This document shows positions 5,816-12,667 of a stretch of DNA of 12,670 bases, one piece after another (the first letter of the stretch is position 1; every line of letters starts with the position of its first letter). The stretch lies in the NCBI GenBank assembly GCA_963205035.1, contig CAUJII010000247.1, positions 1-12,670 on the forward strand, written 5' to 3'. This DNA comes from Spirochaetota bacterium. Its GTDB lineage: Bacteria; Spirochaetota; Leptospiria; Turneriellales; Turneriellaceae. The notes under the pieces are model-generated. The model was given only the letters and a program-made list of their open reading frames with translations, made no database searches and had not been told where the DNA came from. The translations under genes were made by a program, and so were the position numbers.

Positions 5816-6793
5816 TTGCCTCAAAAACCAAAACTTCTCATTTTGACCGGCACAACGGCAAGCGGCAAGTCGGCGTTTGCGTATGCGAATTTGCAAGCGC
5901 ATCCTGTGACGCTCATTAACGCCGATTCAAAGCAGGTCTACCGCGATCTTCGTATTTTATCTGCATCGCCCACTGAAGAGGAGAAGTCTCTCCTACCGCA
6001 CGCGCTCTATAATTTCTTAGATGTCGACGAGGTGTTTTCTGCGGGCCGCTTCTGCAAAGAAGCCACGCAAAGAATCGCTGAAGCAGAGAGGGCGGGGCGC
6101 ATCCCTGTGCTCTGTGGAGGGACTTATTTTTATATCCAATCGCTTCTTCAGGGATTACTCCCCGAAATTACAATCTTGCCTGCGGTACGCCGGAGGGTTG
6201 AAGGTCTGGACATCGACTCGGCGTATAGACTGCTCTGTGAAATCGATCCCATTGCCGCAGGCCGAGTGCATGCGCACAACCGCGTGCGCGTCAACCGCCA
6301 ATTGATGCTGGCGTTGTCTGTTCAAGGGCCCATTAGCAGCGTTTCAAAAATTGGCGGTATTGCAGAAAAATACGACATCTTAATGCTTATCTTCGAGCCG
6401 CCGAAAGAATTTCTCTTGAGCGCGGTAAAAGAGCGCACGCACAATATGTTTGCATCGGGTATTTTAGAAGAGGTCGAAGCTGCGATGGTGTCGTGGCTTT
6501 CGAGGAGAAATCCCACAGACTGGCGCAAGGTGCCTGCATTTACGAGCATCGGTATCCAGGAGTTTTTTTCTTTTTATGAAGAGACAAATAGACTACCCAC
6601 GACACTCGCGAAAGACGAAGTGGAAAAAATTGCCGAACAGATTGTGAAGAATACGATGTATCTCATTAAGAAGCAACGTACTTGGTTTAAGAACGCTCCG
6701 GGAAAACCAAAGAATACAAAAACAGTTGACCCGTCTTATGGAAATGCACGAATTGCCGCGCTTGTCGGCGATTTTTTTAGAGACAACACATGA
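5816..6793 (+). CDS. miaA: tRNA dimethylallyltransferase
   Basis: The 325-residue enzyme transfers a dimethylallyl group to N6 of A37 in tRNAs that read UNN codons. The P-loop is GTTASGKS at about 12-19; D-S-K-Q-V-Y lies at about 37-42, the invariant substrate-binding stretch; G-G-T-Y-F-Y follows around residue 100. The N-x-x-R-x-x-R element is near 160, but the usual R-A-L-E is replaced by R-Q-L-M. The C-terminal K-K-Q-R-T-W-F (about 283-289) is the family end motif. The start is a TTG at 5816, 4 bases after the gmk stop; an in-frame stop closes the region before it, and the ATG at 5811 is out of frame. The stop overlaps the hfq start. Confidence 0.93.
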   Translation: MPQKPKLLILTGTTASGKSAFAYANLQAHPVTLINADSKQVYRDLRILSASPTEEEKSLLPHALYNFLDVDEVFSAGRFCKEATQRIAEAERAGRIPVLCGGTYFYIQSLLQGLLPEITILPAVRRRVEGLDIDSAYRLLCEIDPIAAGRVHAHNRVRVNRQLMLALSVQGPISSVSKIGGIAEKYDILMLIFEPPKEFLLSAVKERTHNMFASGILEEVEAAMVSWLSRRNPTDWRKVPAFTSIGIQEFFSFYEETNRLPTTLAKDEVEKIAEQIVKNTMYLIKKQRTWFKNAPGKPKNTKTVDPSYGNARIAALVGDFFRDNT

Positions 6794-7057
6794 TGAAAAA
6801 TAATCTCCAAGACTTTATCTTGAACCAAATACGCAAAGAAAAAATGGGTATTACCGTCTATCTTTCAAATGGCGTGCCGATAAAAGGCCGCGTCGTGAGC
6901 TTCGATAATTTCACGATTGTCTTAGAGCAAGATCAAAAGCAAGTCATGGTCTATAAACACGCTGTGACGACGATCTCCCCCGAAAGACCGATACGGCTTA
7001 ACGTAACAGAACCCGGCGTCGAGGAAAACTAAGACTTTGATCGGCGATTTTTTTAGA
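6765..7057 (+). repeat. 17-bp direct repeat bracketing hfq
   Basis: The sequence TCGGCGATTTTTTTAGA occurs at 6765-6781 (the miaA 3' end, coding GDFFR) and again at 7041-7057 (the start of the SPFH-like gene, also coding GDFFR in that frame). The copies are 276 bp apart and enclose the whole hfq gene. Confidence 0.75.
6790..7032 (+). CDS. hfq: RNA-binding protein Hfq
   Basis: This Sm-like protein has 80 residues, or 79 if the second ATG (6793) is used. The Sm1 part has N-x-L-Q-D-x-x-L-N-x-x-R (residues 4-15), where Q and D line the proximal RNA-binding face, then VYLSNGVPIKGRVVSFDNFTI. The Sm2 part ends with the signature YKHA (55-58), needed for U-rich RNA binding. The protein forms hexamers that help small RNAs act on mRNAs. 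The C-terminal tail is short (about 12 residues), unlike the long tail of enterobacterial Hfq. The start overlaps the miaA stop as ATGA, giving the conserved miaA-hfq order. A GAGAC stretch about 5 bases upstream is a weak ribosome site. Confidence 0.96.
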   Translation: MMKNNLQDFILNQIRKEKMGITVYLSNGVPIKGRVVSFDNFTIVLEQDQKQVMVYKHAVTTISPERPIRLNVTEPGVEEN

Positions 7058-8005
7058 AGGCTCTTACAAATTCTCGCATTGTCTTCGGTTGCGACCGTTG
7101 TCTATCTGAACACGCTTTCGGTGGGTGCGGGGAGTGTCGTGCTCCTGCAATCGGTTTCACAGAGTGGCGACGAAAATCAGGGCCTCGAAGTCTTAAAACC
7201 CGGCATCCGTTTTATTCCGACGCTCTTTGTGCCCGGAAGGTGGCGTCTTTATAGACTCGACGTAGCACCGCGAGTTCAAGAAATTTCTGTTAAGCTGCCG
7301 TTGCGCTATAGCGCGTACTTACGGTTGCAAGATTTTTTTTACGTACAGCTGCGTTTGCGCGTTGAAGGCGAAGTCAAAGCGCAAGAGGCTATCCAAGCCC
7401 TTGGGGCTTTCCGCTTTTCTCCGACCAACCGCGATAAGGTCGTCGAAGAGAATCTCCAATTTTTAGTGTCGGAGTATTTTTTGTCGGTCAACACGAATGA
7501 GGCGGAGTTGGAGAAGCTTGCGAATACGCTGAAACTCTATTTCTCGGCGGCAAATTTACCGGCACTTCAAGAACGGTTAGATAAGCAGTTGCGCTCCCCA
7601 TGGTACAAACTGACGCATATCGAATTGAAAGAAATATCGGTTCCGGATAGCGCGCTCTACGCTGCACAAATTCGCAACTTGGACGAAGTCGCGTTGGCCG
7701 ACAGACGCGCACTCCTTTCGCAAATCGAAAAAGAAAGCGCGCTTGCTCTCGAAAGGAAGCGCAACCTCGAAGAAATTTCTAAAGCGGAAAAAATGGCGGC
7801 ACTCATCAAAGAGAACCCGTATCTTTTGGAATACTACAAAATTGAAAAACTCGCTCCAAATGCAGGCAAAGTTGTTTTAGGCTTTCCTGAAAATTCGGAG
7901 CAAAATCCACAGGGAAGACCCCCTGGTTCGAGAGGAAAAAATGGCAACGAAAGCAAAAGCGAAGCCGGTGGAGAAATCATCGGCGCAGAAACAAAAGCCC
8001 GCTAA
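7037..8005 (+). CDS. SPFH/band-7-like membrane-anchored protein
   Basis: The protein has 322 residues. Residues 9-29 are a single membrane anchor with two Arg before it. Residues 30-190 read like a prohibitin-type domain: a V-V-L-L-Q strand pair, then GLEVLKPGIRFIPTLFVPG, and the repeated alternation of strands and charged helices. Residues 210-262 are a coiled coil rich in E, K, R and A. It is followed by ENPYLLEYYKIEKLAPNAGK, which resembles the SPFH closing helix (NP-x-LL-x-x-x-x-x-E-K). Residues 285-322 are a low-complexity G/N/E/K tail. The start is TTG 7037, 4 bases after hfq; GAGGA lies 11 bases upstream. The position after hfq matches HflK/HflC in enterobacteria. Assignment to SPFH is inferred from pattern, not proven. 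Confidence 0.6.
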   Translation: MIGDFFRRLLQILALSSVATVVYLNTLSVGAGSVVLLQSVSQSGDENQGLEVLKPGIRFIPTLFVPGRWRLYRLDVAPRVQEISVKLPLRYSAYLRLQDFFYVQLRLRVEGEVKAQEAIQALGAFRFSPTNRDKVVEENLQFLVSEYFLSVNTNEAELEKLANTLKLYFSAANLPALQERLDKQLRSPWYKLTHIELKEISVPDSALYAAQIRNLDEVALADRRALLSQIEKESALALERKRNLEEISKAEKMAALIKENPYLLEYYKIEKLAPNAGKVVLGFPENSEQNPQGRPPGSRGKNGNESKSEAGGEIIGAETKAR

Positions 8006-9062
8006 AGTCGCGAAGGAATTTGCACCGAACGGGAAACCTTTTGTCATGATCATGGCAGGGGGATCGGGCACGAGGCTTTGGCCTTTAAGTCGCGTGAGTC
8101 GCCCGAAGCAGCTTATTCAAATCGGCGGGAAGAAAACACTCATTGAAGAAGCGTTCGAGCGTGCGCGGCTTTTGACGAGCCCCGATCGAATCTACATCGG
8201 CACAAACAAAGACTTGGCGGCGAAAATCCAAAAGGTGATCAAGCTCGACAAGAAGCAATATCTCATTGAACCCGAAGCGCGCAACACGGCGCCGATCATA
8301 GCCTATTTTGCAGCGTACTTAAAGCAGAATGGCAGCGAAGACAACGCCGGTGTTGTGATATTGGCGGCAGACCACCACATCGAAGAACAAGATAAGTGGG
8401 TTGAAACCATAAAGCTCGCACTTTCTCGTGCAGGCGAGCGTATCTGGTGCATTGGCATCAAACCGACACGCGCAGAAACCGGGTATGGTTATTTGGAGTC
8501 TGGAATAGAAATTGTGCCGCGCATGAGCACCATCTCGAGCTTTCGAGAAAAACCCGACTACCAGACTGCCGCGCACTATGTGACGACCGAAAGACATTTT
8601 TGGAACTCTGGAATGTTTGTGTTTTCGATAGGTCGTCTGCGTGAAGATTTGCGCGTTTATCAAAGTAATATGCTGAAACTTTCGGATGCTTGCGCACAGA
8701 ACAGTGCAGGCCTTGCGAAAAATTTTCCGAAGATGGAAAATATTTCAATCGACTACGCGCTGATGGAAAAAACGAAAAAAGTCGGCCTCATCCAAGCAGA
8801 CTTTTCGTGGGACGACGTGGGTTCTTTCGACGCTTTGGGGCGCATCTATCCTCGCGATGAGGCGGGCAACCACGTCGTCAGCGGTTCTACCATCAGCCAC
8901 CGTTCTAAAGGCAACATTGTGAAAACACAAATGAAGGTGGCGCTCTTGGGGCTCGAAAATTGCGTGATTGTCGAAGATAACGGCGTGCTCTTGGTTGCGA
9001 AACGCGAAGCACTTCCAGAAATTAAAGAGCTGCGTGCGAAGGTGCCGAAAGAGCTTTTGTAG
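7941..9062 (+). CDS. manC: Mannose-1-phosphate guanylyltransferase (short form)
   Basis: This 373-residue nucleotidyltransferase makes GDP-mannose from mannose-1-phosphate and GTP for surface glycans. The signature AGGSGTRLWPLSR is at 39-51, with the catalytic Lys in SRPKQL (53-58). EPEARNTAPIIA follows at about 112, then ADHHI, GIKPTRAETGYGYLE, FREKP, and WNSGMF near 225, all in family order. It lacks the C-terminal phosphomannose isomerase domain of bifunctional ManC. The first 33 residues form an Ala/Lys extension outside the fold and overlap the previous gene by 65 bases. AGAGG 5 bases before ATG 7941 supports this start; an ATG at 8046 would begin inside the first strand and has no ribosome site. 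The gene is convergent with the sigma factor. Confidence 0.9.
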   Translation: MATKAKAKPVEKSSAQKQKPAKVAKEFAPNGKPFVMIMAGGSGTRLWPLSRVSRPKQLIQIGGKKTLIEEAFERARLLTSPDRIYIGTNKDLAAKIQKVIKLDKKQYLIEPEARNTAPIIAYFAAYLKQNGSEDNAGVVILAADHHIEEQDKWVETIKLALSRAGERIWCIGIKPTRAETGYGYLESGIEIVPRMSTISSFREKPDYQTAAHYVTTERHFWNSGMFVFSIGRLREDLRVYQSNMLKLSDACAQNSAGLAKNFPKMENISIDYALMEKTKKVGLIQADFSWDDVGSFDALGRIYPRDEAGNHVVSGSTISHRSKGNIVKTQMKVALLGLENCVIVEDNGVLLVAKREALPEIKELRAKVPKELL

Positions 9063-9065
9063 GAA

Positions 9066-9086
9066 CGAGTTTAGGCTTAGAACTCG
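9066..9086. terminator. Hairpin between convergent manC and sigma-factor genes
   Basis: CGAGTT (9066-9071) and AACTCG (9081-9086) form a perfect 6-bp stem with a 9-base loop just after the manC stop. A second 6-bp hairpin, CCGAAA/TTTCGG (9101-9122), overlaps the sigma-factor end. Neither is followed by a T-run, so intrinsic termination is uncertain. Confidence 0.3.
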
Positions 9087-9113
9087 AATTACCCCCGCCT
9101 CCGAAAGAACGGA

Positions 9114-9707
9114 CTATTTCGGGGTATCTCCCAAAGTCCGGCGGAGTTTTTTGTAAGCGAGGTTCAGCTTTTCAAAAATAGTCGAGCGTGCAAGCCCGGT
9201 CATTTCGCTCATCTCTTCAATTTTTTTATTCTCAAAAAATCTTAATTGAATCAGAAGTGCCAAATCCTCGGGCAAGCGTTGCAGTGCAGTCAAGAGCGCT
9301 TCATTCTCAGAACGCTTCAAAGCCGCTTCCTCGGGATTTTCTCCAGACGCGACTTGCACGTCGAAAAAATCGCTTTGCGGCGAGAGAGATATCTCCTTGC
9401 GCCGCTTTGAGATGAAGCGCTCGGTGGTGCGAAAGAGGATTGTCGTCGCCCAGGCTAAGAAGGGGCGTTCGGGGCTATACCGGGGCAGGGCATTGTAGCA
9501 TTCGAGCCAGAAGTCTTGCGTAACTTCGTCGGCCGTCGCACTATCTAAGTTAAAGCGTAACAGAACGAGGCGCGCAAAAGGTTTGTTGTGCCGTTCGACT
9601 AACTGTGCGAACGCGGCTTCGCTCTTGCCTTTTTCGCCTGTCAACTCTTCGGCCAGCTCGAGGCGGCGAATTTCGCGTATGAGATCTTCGTCGCTGAGCG
9701 ATTCCAT
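9114..9707 (-). CDS. ECF-type RNA polymerase sigma factor
   Basis: The protein is 197 residues. Region 2 spans about 28-103: F-x-x-L-V-E-R-H, then A-D-E-V-T-Q-D-F-W-L (59-68), matching the core-binding and -10-melting helices, and L-A-W-A-T-T-I-L-F-R-T. Region 4 spans about 135-191: LPEDLALLIQLRFFENKKIE, then the helix-turn-helix EMSEMTGLARSTIFEKLNLA (165-184) that reads the -35 element. No region 3 is present, as in ECF factors. ATG 9707 is preferred over an upstream TTG at 9758, which adds 17 residues outside the fold. No Shine-Dalgarno sequence is visible. No anti-sigma gene sits downstream, so the regulation is unknown. It is divergent from the UXS operon. Confidence 0.85.
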   Translation of the reverse strand: MESLSDEDLIREIRRLELAEELTGEKGKSEAAFAQLVERHNKPFARLVLLRFNLDSATADEVTQDFWLECYNALPRYSPERPFLAWATTILFRTTERFISKRRKEISLSPQSDFFDVQVASGENPEEAALKRSENEALLTALQRLPEDLALLIQLRFFENKKIEEMSEMTGLARSTIFEKLNLAYKKLRRTLGDTPK

Positions 9708-10065
9708 AAAATAAAATTGGCCCCAAAACGCCGGGAATTTGCAGAATTGAACCTGCAAAAAAGGAGGGAGCTCTTGCGTGGTGCGCTACTCTTCGAGGTG
9801 TACCTCTACTTTTGCGCGCGTTGGGTTTGTGTCTTTGCAGACAAAGCCATAGATTCCGCCGGCGGCTTGGGGCACCCCCAAGCCTGCGTGGAAAACCGCG
9901 CCAATGAACTCCGAGGTAGTAGCATTGGTTCAAATCGTGGAAACGAAACCCGTGCGCCCCAGAAGCCAGCACCCCATTCTCGAATAGATGCCGGGTTGCA
10001 ACCATAAAAGGAGAATCTCATTTACATTGGTGTTGTTCGCCTGTCTCAAATCTCCACCTTACCGT
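9708..10065. other. 358-bp divergent intergenic region with several hairpins
   Basis: The region separates the sigma factor (minus) from the UXS gene (plus) and must hold both promoters, none of which I can place firmly. Perfect hairpins seen are: 9738-9744 with 9753-9759 (7 bp, TTTGCAG); 9864-9872 with 9876-9884 (9 bp, GGCTTGGGG, 3-base loop); 9901-9906 with 9923-9928 (CCAATG). Two ribosome-site-like sequences occur on the plus strand: AAGGAGG at 9761-9767, followed 6 bases later by TTG (listed separately), and AAAAGGAG at 10006-10013 with no usable start. No known RNA family was recognised. Confidence 0.45.
9774..10007 (+). CDS. Possible small protein, 77 residues, with a strong ribosome site
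   Basis: A TTG at 9774 stands 6 bases after AAGGAGG, an ideal Shine-Dalgarno sequence, and opens 77 codons to a TAA at 10005-10007, 58 bases before the UXS start. The product starts MRGALLFEVYLYFCARWVCV, a hydrophobic stretch that could enter a membrane, and ends in a polar R/G/P/N-rich part. Composition (Cys, Trp, Arg) is unusual, and the complementary frame on the minus strand (9929-9786) looks at least as protein-like. The opposing frames share codon phase, so codon bias cannot separate them. A false ORF is quite possible. Confidence 0.25.
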   Translation: MRGALLFEVYLYFCARWVCVFADKAIDSAGGLGHPQACVENRANELRGSSIGSNRGNETRAPQKPAPHSRIDAGLQP

Positions 10066-11046
10066 ATGCCACAGACAATCGAGCGCCATGCCTTGGTCGC
10101 CGGCGGTGCCGGGTTTATCGGCGCGCATCTCGTACGGGATTTATTAAGCCGTGGATTCAAGGTAACAGTCTGGGATAATATGCGGACGGGCCGCGAAAAA
10201 AATTTGGCAGAGTTGGGAAATACCATCGATTTCCAAAAACGCGACATTCGAAACTCTACCGTCGAAGATGCGGCGGGATTAAAGAACGGAAGAATTACGC
10301 ATATTTTTAACCTCGCATGCCCCGCCTCTCCGCCGCACTACCAAAAGGATCCTATTTATACTTGGGAGACTTCGGTCTTGGGTACGCGCAATCTACTCCA
10401 CATTGCCGAGGCGCAAGAAGCGCTTTTCTTGCACGCTTCGACGTCGGAGGTGTACGGCGATCCGCAAGTCCATCCGCAGAGCGAAGACTATTGGGGGAAT
10501 GTTAACCCCGTGGGATTGCGCAGTTGTTACGACGAAGGTAAGCGCGCGGCCGAAACGCTCTGCGCAGATTTTCGCCGTTTCAAAAATGTCGATGCACGAC
10601 TCTTTCGAATCTTCAATACATACGGCGAATTCATGCACCCCGACGACGGGCGTGTCATCTCGAATTTTTGCGTCGCCGCCCTCAAGAAAGAACCCATACC
10701 GATTTATGGCGACGGCTCGCAAACGCGTTCGTTCTGCTATGTCGCGGATCTCGTGGCAGGTATTCTTGCGCTGTCGGATTTACCCCGTGAACGCTACTCG
10801 GGCCCCATCAACTTGGGAAATCCCCACGAGTTTTCCATCCGCGAGCTCGTTCAAGTATTAGAGAGAGTCACCGGTCAAAAACTTATAACCAAAAATTTAC
10901 CTTTGCCGGCGGACGACCCCAAAGTAAGGAAGCCCGTCATCGATCGCGCGCGCGACGCACTCAACTGGGAACCCAAAATCGAACTAGAGGCGGGGCTTAA
11001 AAAAACTCTCGCGTACTTTGCGCTCGAAATCGAAGGTGTGAAATGA
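10066..11046 (+). CDS. UDP-glucuronate decarboxylase (UDP-xylose synthase-like)
   Basis: This 326-residue short-chain dehydrogenase/reductase has the NAD-binding GGAGFIG at 13-19 and a catalytic Y155/K159 in RSCYDEGKR. HASTSEVYGDP at 123-133 supplies the Ser/Thr and Glu of the active site. YWGNVNP followed by SCYDEGKR is the hallmark of UDP-xylose synthases, which convert UDP-glucuronate to UDP-xylose plus CO2; 4,6-dehydratases and 4-epimerases have different sequences here. R-x-F-N-T-Y-G and YGDG-Q-R-F-Y-V-D-L-type motifs (182-187, 214-229) complete the fold. Length fits the soluble bacterial form. ATG 10066 is preferred since the Rossmann strand begins at residue 8. It heads an operon with the thioesterase, whose ATG overlaps this stop by 4 bases. 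Confidence 0.9.
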   Translation: MPQTIERHALVAGGAGFIGAHLVRDLLSRGFKVTVWDNMRTGREKNLAELGNTIDFQKRDIRNSTVEDAAGLKNGRITHIFNLACPASPPHYQKDPIYTWETSVLGTRNLLHIAEAQEALFLHASTSEVYGDPQVHPQSEDYWGNVNPVGLRSCYDEGKRAAETLCADFRRFKNVDARLFRIFNTYGEFMHPDDGRVISNFCVAALKKEPIPIYGDGSQTRSFCYVADLVAGILALSDLPRERYSGPINLGNPHEFSIRELVQVLERVTGQKLITKNLPLPADDPKVRKPVIDRARDALNWEPKIELEAGLKKTLAYFALEIEGVK

Positions 11047-11519
11047 GTCAATCCCCTGCGCCGTGGAGCGCGTTTCCTGTGACTGTGGAAACCGTCGTGC
11101 GGTGGCGCGATCTCGACGCTTACAACCACGTCAATAACAGCGTGTACTTGAATTACTTTGAAGAAGGGCGGATTGCGTATTACTTCAAGTTGGCGGAAAT
11201 TGCAGGGCTACCCGCAGATAACAACCACGAAATTTTTGAGAATTTCTCAACGGTGCTTGCTGGCACAAACATTGAATTCAAGGGGCAGGGTAGGCTGCAC
11301 GATACGCTCGTTATCGGCATTCGCTACACTTCGATCCGCAAGATTTTTCTCGAAGCGGAGTACGCAATCTATAATAAAAAGACGTTGCAGCTCCTCGCCA
11401 AGGGGACATCGTCGCAAGTTGCTGTCGATTTGAAAAAGGGGAAGCCCGTGCGCGTGAGCCACGAATTCATCGAGCTCGCGAAAAAACTCGAAGGCGCAGA
11501 TTTGTCTGTCATCCAATGA
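11043..11519 (+). CDS. Acyl-CoA thioesterase, 4HBT/hotdog family
   Basis: This 158-residue hotdog-fold protein has the signature R-W-x-D-L-D-A-Y-N-H-V-N-N (20-32), where D25 is the expected catalytic Asp of the 4-hydroxybenzoyl-CoA-thioesterase/FadM-YbgC group. It is followed by the central helix YLNYFEEGRIAYYFK (35-49). The beta strands I-E-F-K, I-G-I-R-Y-T and E-A-E-Y-A-I-Y follow in order. Such enzymes hydrolyse acyl-CoA thioesters in the cytosol; the chain length preferred is unknown. The ATG overlaps the UXS stop as ATGA and an AAGG lies 6 bases upstream. Its own stop overlaps the purN start the same way, so the three genes are translationally coupled. A functional link to the neighbours is not obvious. 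Confidence 0.85.
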   Translation: MSQSPAPWSAFPVTVETVVRWRDLDAYNHVNNSVYLNYFEEGRIAYYFKLAEIAGLPADNNHEIFENFSTVLAGTNIEFKGQGRLHDTLVIGIRYTSIRKIFLEAEYAIYNKKTLQLLAKGTSSQVAVDLKKGKPVRVSHEFIELAKKLEGADLSVIQ

Positions 11520-12151
11520 AAACGCTCAAAGAGTTTTTTTCTTCATGGTTCTTGAGCACTCCGCAAAGTAAGCGCCGAATTGTAATCTTAATTTCAGGGC
11601 GTGGCAGTAACATGCAGGCGCTCTTGGAAAAAATTAAGCACGGGAAATTGCGGGCGCAGTGTACGCTGGTCGTCAGCGACCGTAAAGCAAAAGGCCTTGA
11701 AATAGCAAAAAATTTTGGCGTCAGGAGCGAGCTTTTTGAAAAACAAAAAGGCGAGGCGCGCGAAGCGTTCGACAAGCGTCTCGCTGAAAGGCTAAAAAGA
11801 GAAAAGCCCGATTTAATTGTCTGCGCGGGGTATCTGCGCATTTTGTCGAGCCCCATGCTCCAGGCATTCCCTAACCGCATCGTCAATATCCATCCAGCAC
11901 TTCTGCCGGCATTTCCAGGCCTCAACGCGCAAAAGCAAGCGCTCGACTACGGCGTAAAAATTACGGGATGCACGGTCCACTGGGTCGATAGCGGCGTCGA
12001 CACGGGAAAAATTTTGGCGCAAGCCTCGGTGCCTGTGTTGGCGCAAGACACCGAAGCGACGCTCAGCGCGCGCATTTTGAAAGCCGAGCACGCGCTTTAC
12101 TGGAAAACGGTGGAGACGCTATTATGCGGCATGGAGGTGAGGAGCGTCTAA
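11516..12151 (+). CDS. purN: Phosphoribosylglycinamide formyltransferase
   Basis: This 211-residue enzyme transfers the formyl group of 10-formyl-tetrahydrofolate to GAR in de novo purine synthesis. The phosphate-binding SGRGSN is at 27-32, C-A-G-Y-L-R-I-L at 102-109 and N-I-H-P at 123-126. The catalytic triad is N123, H125 and D161, with the same spacing as in E. coli PurN (N106, H108, D144). GVDTGKILAQ-x-x-V-P follows at 159-172. About 20 extra residues precede the fold (MKTLKEFFSSWF...), more than in most PurN. The ATG at 11516 overlaps the thioesterase stop by 4 bases. The gene ends the operon and converges on the lysine-rich gene, and the stop TAA overlaps a minus-strand TAG at 12150-12148. 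Confidence 0.93.
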   Translation: MKTLKEFFSSWFLSTPQSKRRIVILISGRGSNMQALLEKIKHGKLRAQCTLVVSDRKAKGLEIAKNFGVRSELFEKQKGEAREAFDKRLAERLKREKPDLIVCAGYLRILSSPMLQAFPNRIVNIHPALLPAFPGLNAQKQALDYGVKITGCTVHWVDSGVDTGKILAQASVPVLAQDTEATLSARILKAEHALYWKTVETLLCGMEVRSV

Positions 12152-12196
12152 AAATTGTACGCGACCTCGATAGCGGGTGTGAATGTTTGAATCTGC

Positions 12197-12215
12197 AGTT
12201 CGGGCGGAACTTTTT
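12197..12215 (+). terminator. Weak intrinsic terminator after purN
   Basis: AGTTC (12197-12201) and GAACT (12207-12211) pair around a GGGCG loop, and the stem runs into five T (12211-12215). The 5-bp stem is short. An AT-rich inverted repeat, GTAATA/TATTAC, lies just beyond at 12218-12231. Confidence 0.4.
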
Positions 12216-12259
12216 GTGTAATAGTTATTACATTTGGCTTCTCAGCCCTGCCGAGGCGT

Positions 12260-12667
12260 CTATTTCCGTCGAACCGCTGTCTTCGTTTTGCGTGTGCTGA
12301 CCTTCTTTTTGGGGGTTCTTCGCTTCTTTGCTTTTTTTACTACCGGTCCTTTGGAAGATTTTTTGCCTTTCGAGGAAACCGTAGACTTCTTAGGAAATAC
12401 AATTTCAGTATTTGTTTTTTCTTTTGTCGCTGTTTTATCGAGTGGCACAGGTTTCGGATCTTTTGACTCTTCGGATTGGATGAGTTCCGTAATACACTCT
12501 ATCCCCGCAGGGCCCATAAAAAGATTGCAATGCCCGACTTGCGTGAGCTTGACGTCGTCGAAACGCCCCGGAATGTTCAAAGAGGGAGTAAAATTGATTT
12601 CGTCGAAACGCGCAAAGATCGCTTGTATGCTTGAAAGCGTGCGGTATTTTTGCTTCGTTTGACGCAT
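12260..12667 (-). CDS. Hypothetical protein with lysine-rich tail, 135 residues (start near window edge)
   Basis: I do not recognise the family. Residues 1-70 look globular. They hold a 15-residue internal repeat, ARFDEINFTPSLNIP then GRFDDVKLTQVGHCN, reflected in an exact 12-bp DNA repeat at 12555-12566 and 12600-12611. Residues 70-135 are a low-complexity K/T/S/P/R tail like histone-H1-type bacterial tails (about 40% basic at the end), which suggests nucleic-acid binding, an inference from composition only. The ATG at 12667 is 3 bases from the window edge, so the real start may lie further upstream. The gene converges on purN. A second minus-strand frame continues open past its stop to 12148. 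Confidence 0.6.
   Translation of the reverse strand: MRQTKQKYRTLSSIQAIFARFDEINFTPSLNIPGRFDDVKLTQVGHCNLFMGPAGIECITELIQSEESKDPKPVPLDKTATKEKTNTEIVFPKKSTVSSKGKKSSKGPVVKKAKKRRTPKKKVSTRKTKTAVRRK

Noticed and set aside
9927..9936. GGTTCAAATC resembles a tRNA T-loop
   Set aside because: No acceptor stem, anticodon stem or tmRNA ends can be built around it.
9550..10005. 151-codon minus-strand reading frame
   Set aside because: It overlaps the sigma-factor gene in another frame, is very rich in Arg and Pro and resembles no protein, so it is an overlap artefact.
10006..10022. Ribosome-site-like AAAAGGAG followed by ATT
   Set aside because: There is no ATG, GTG or TTG at a normal distance, and the ATT frame runs across the UXS gene in the wrong phase.
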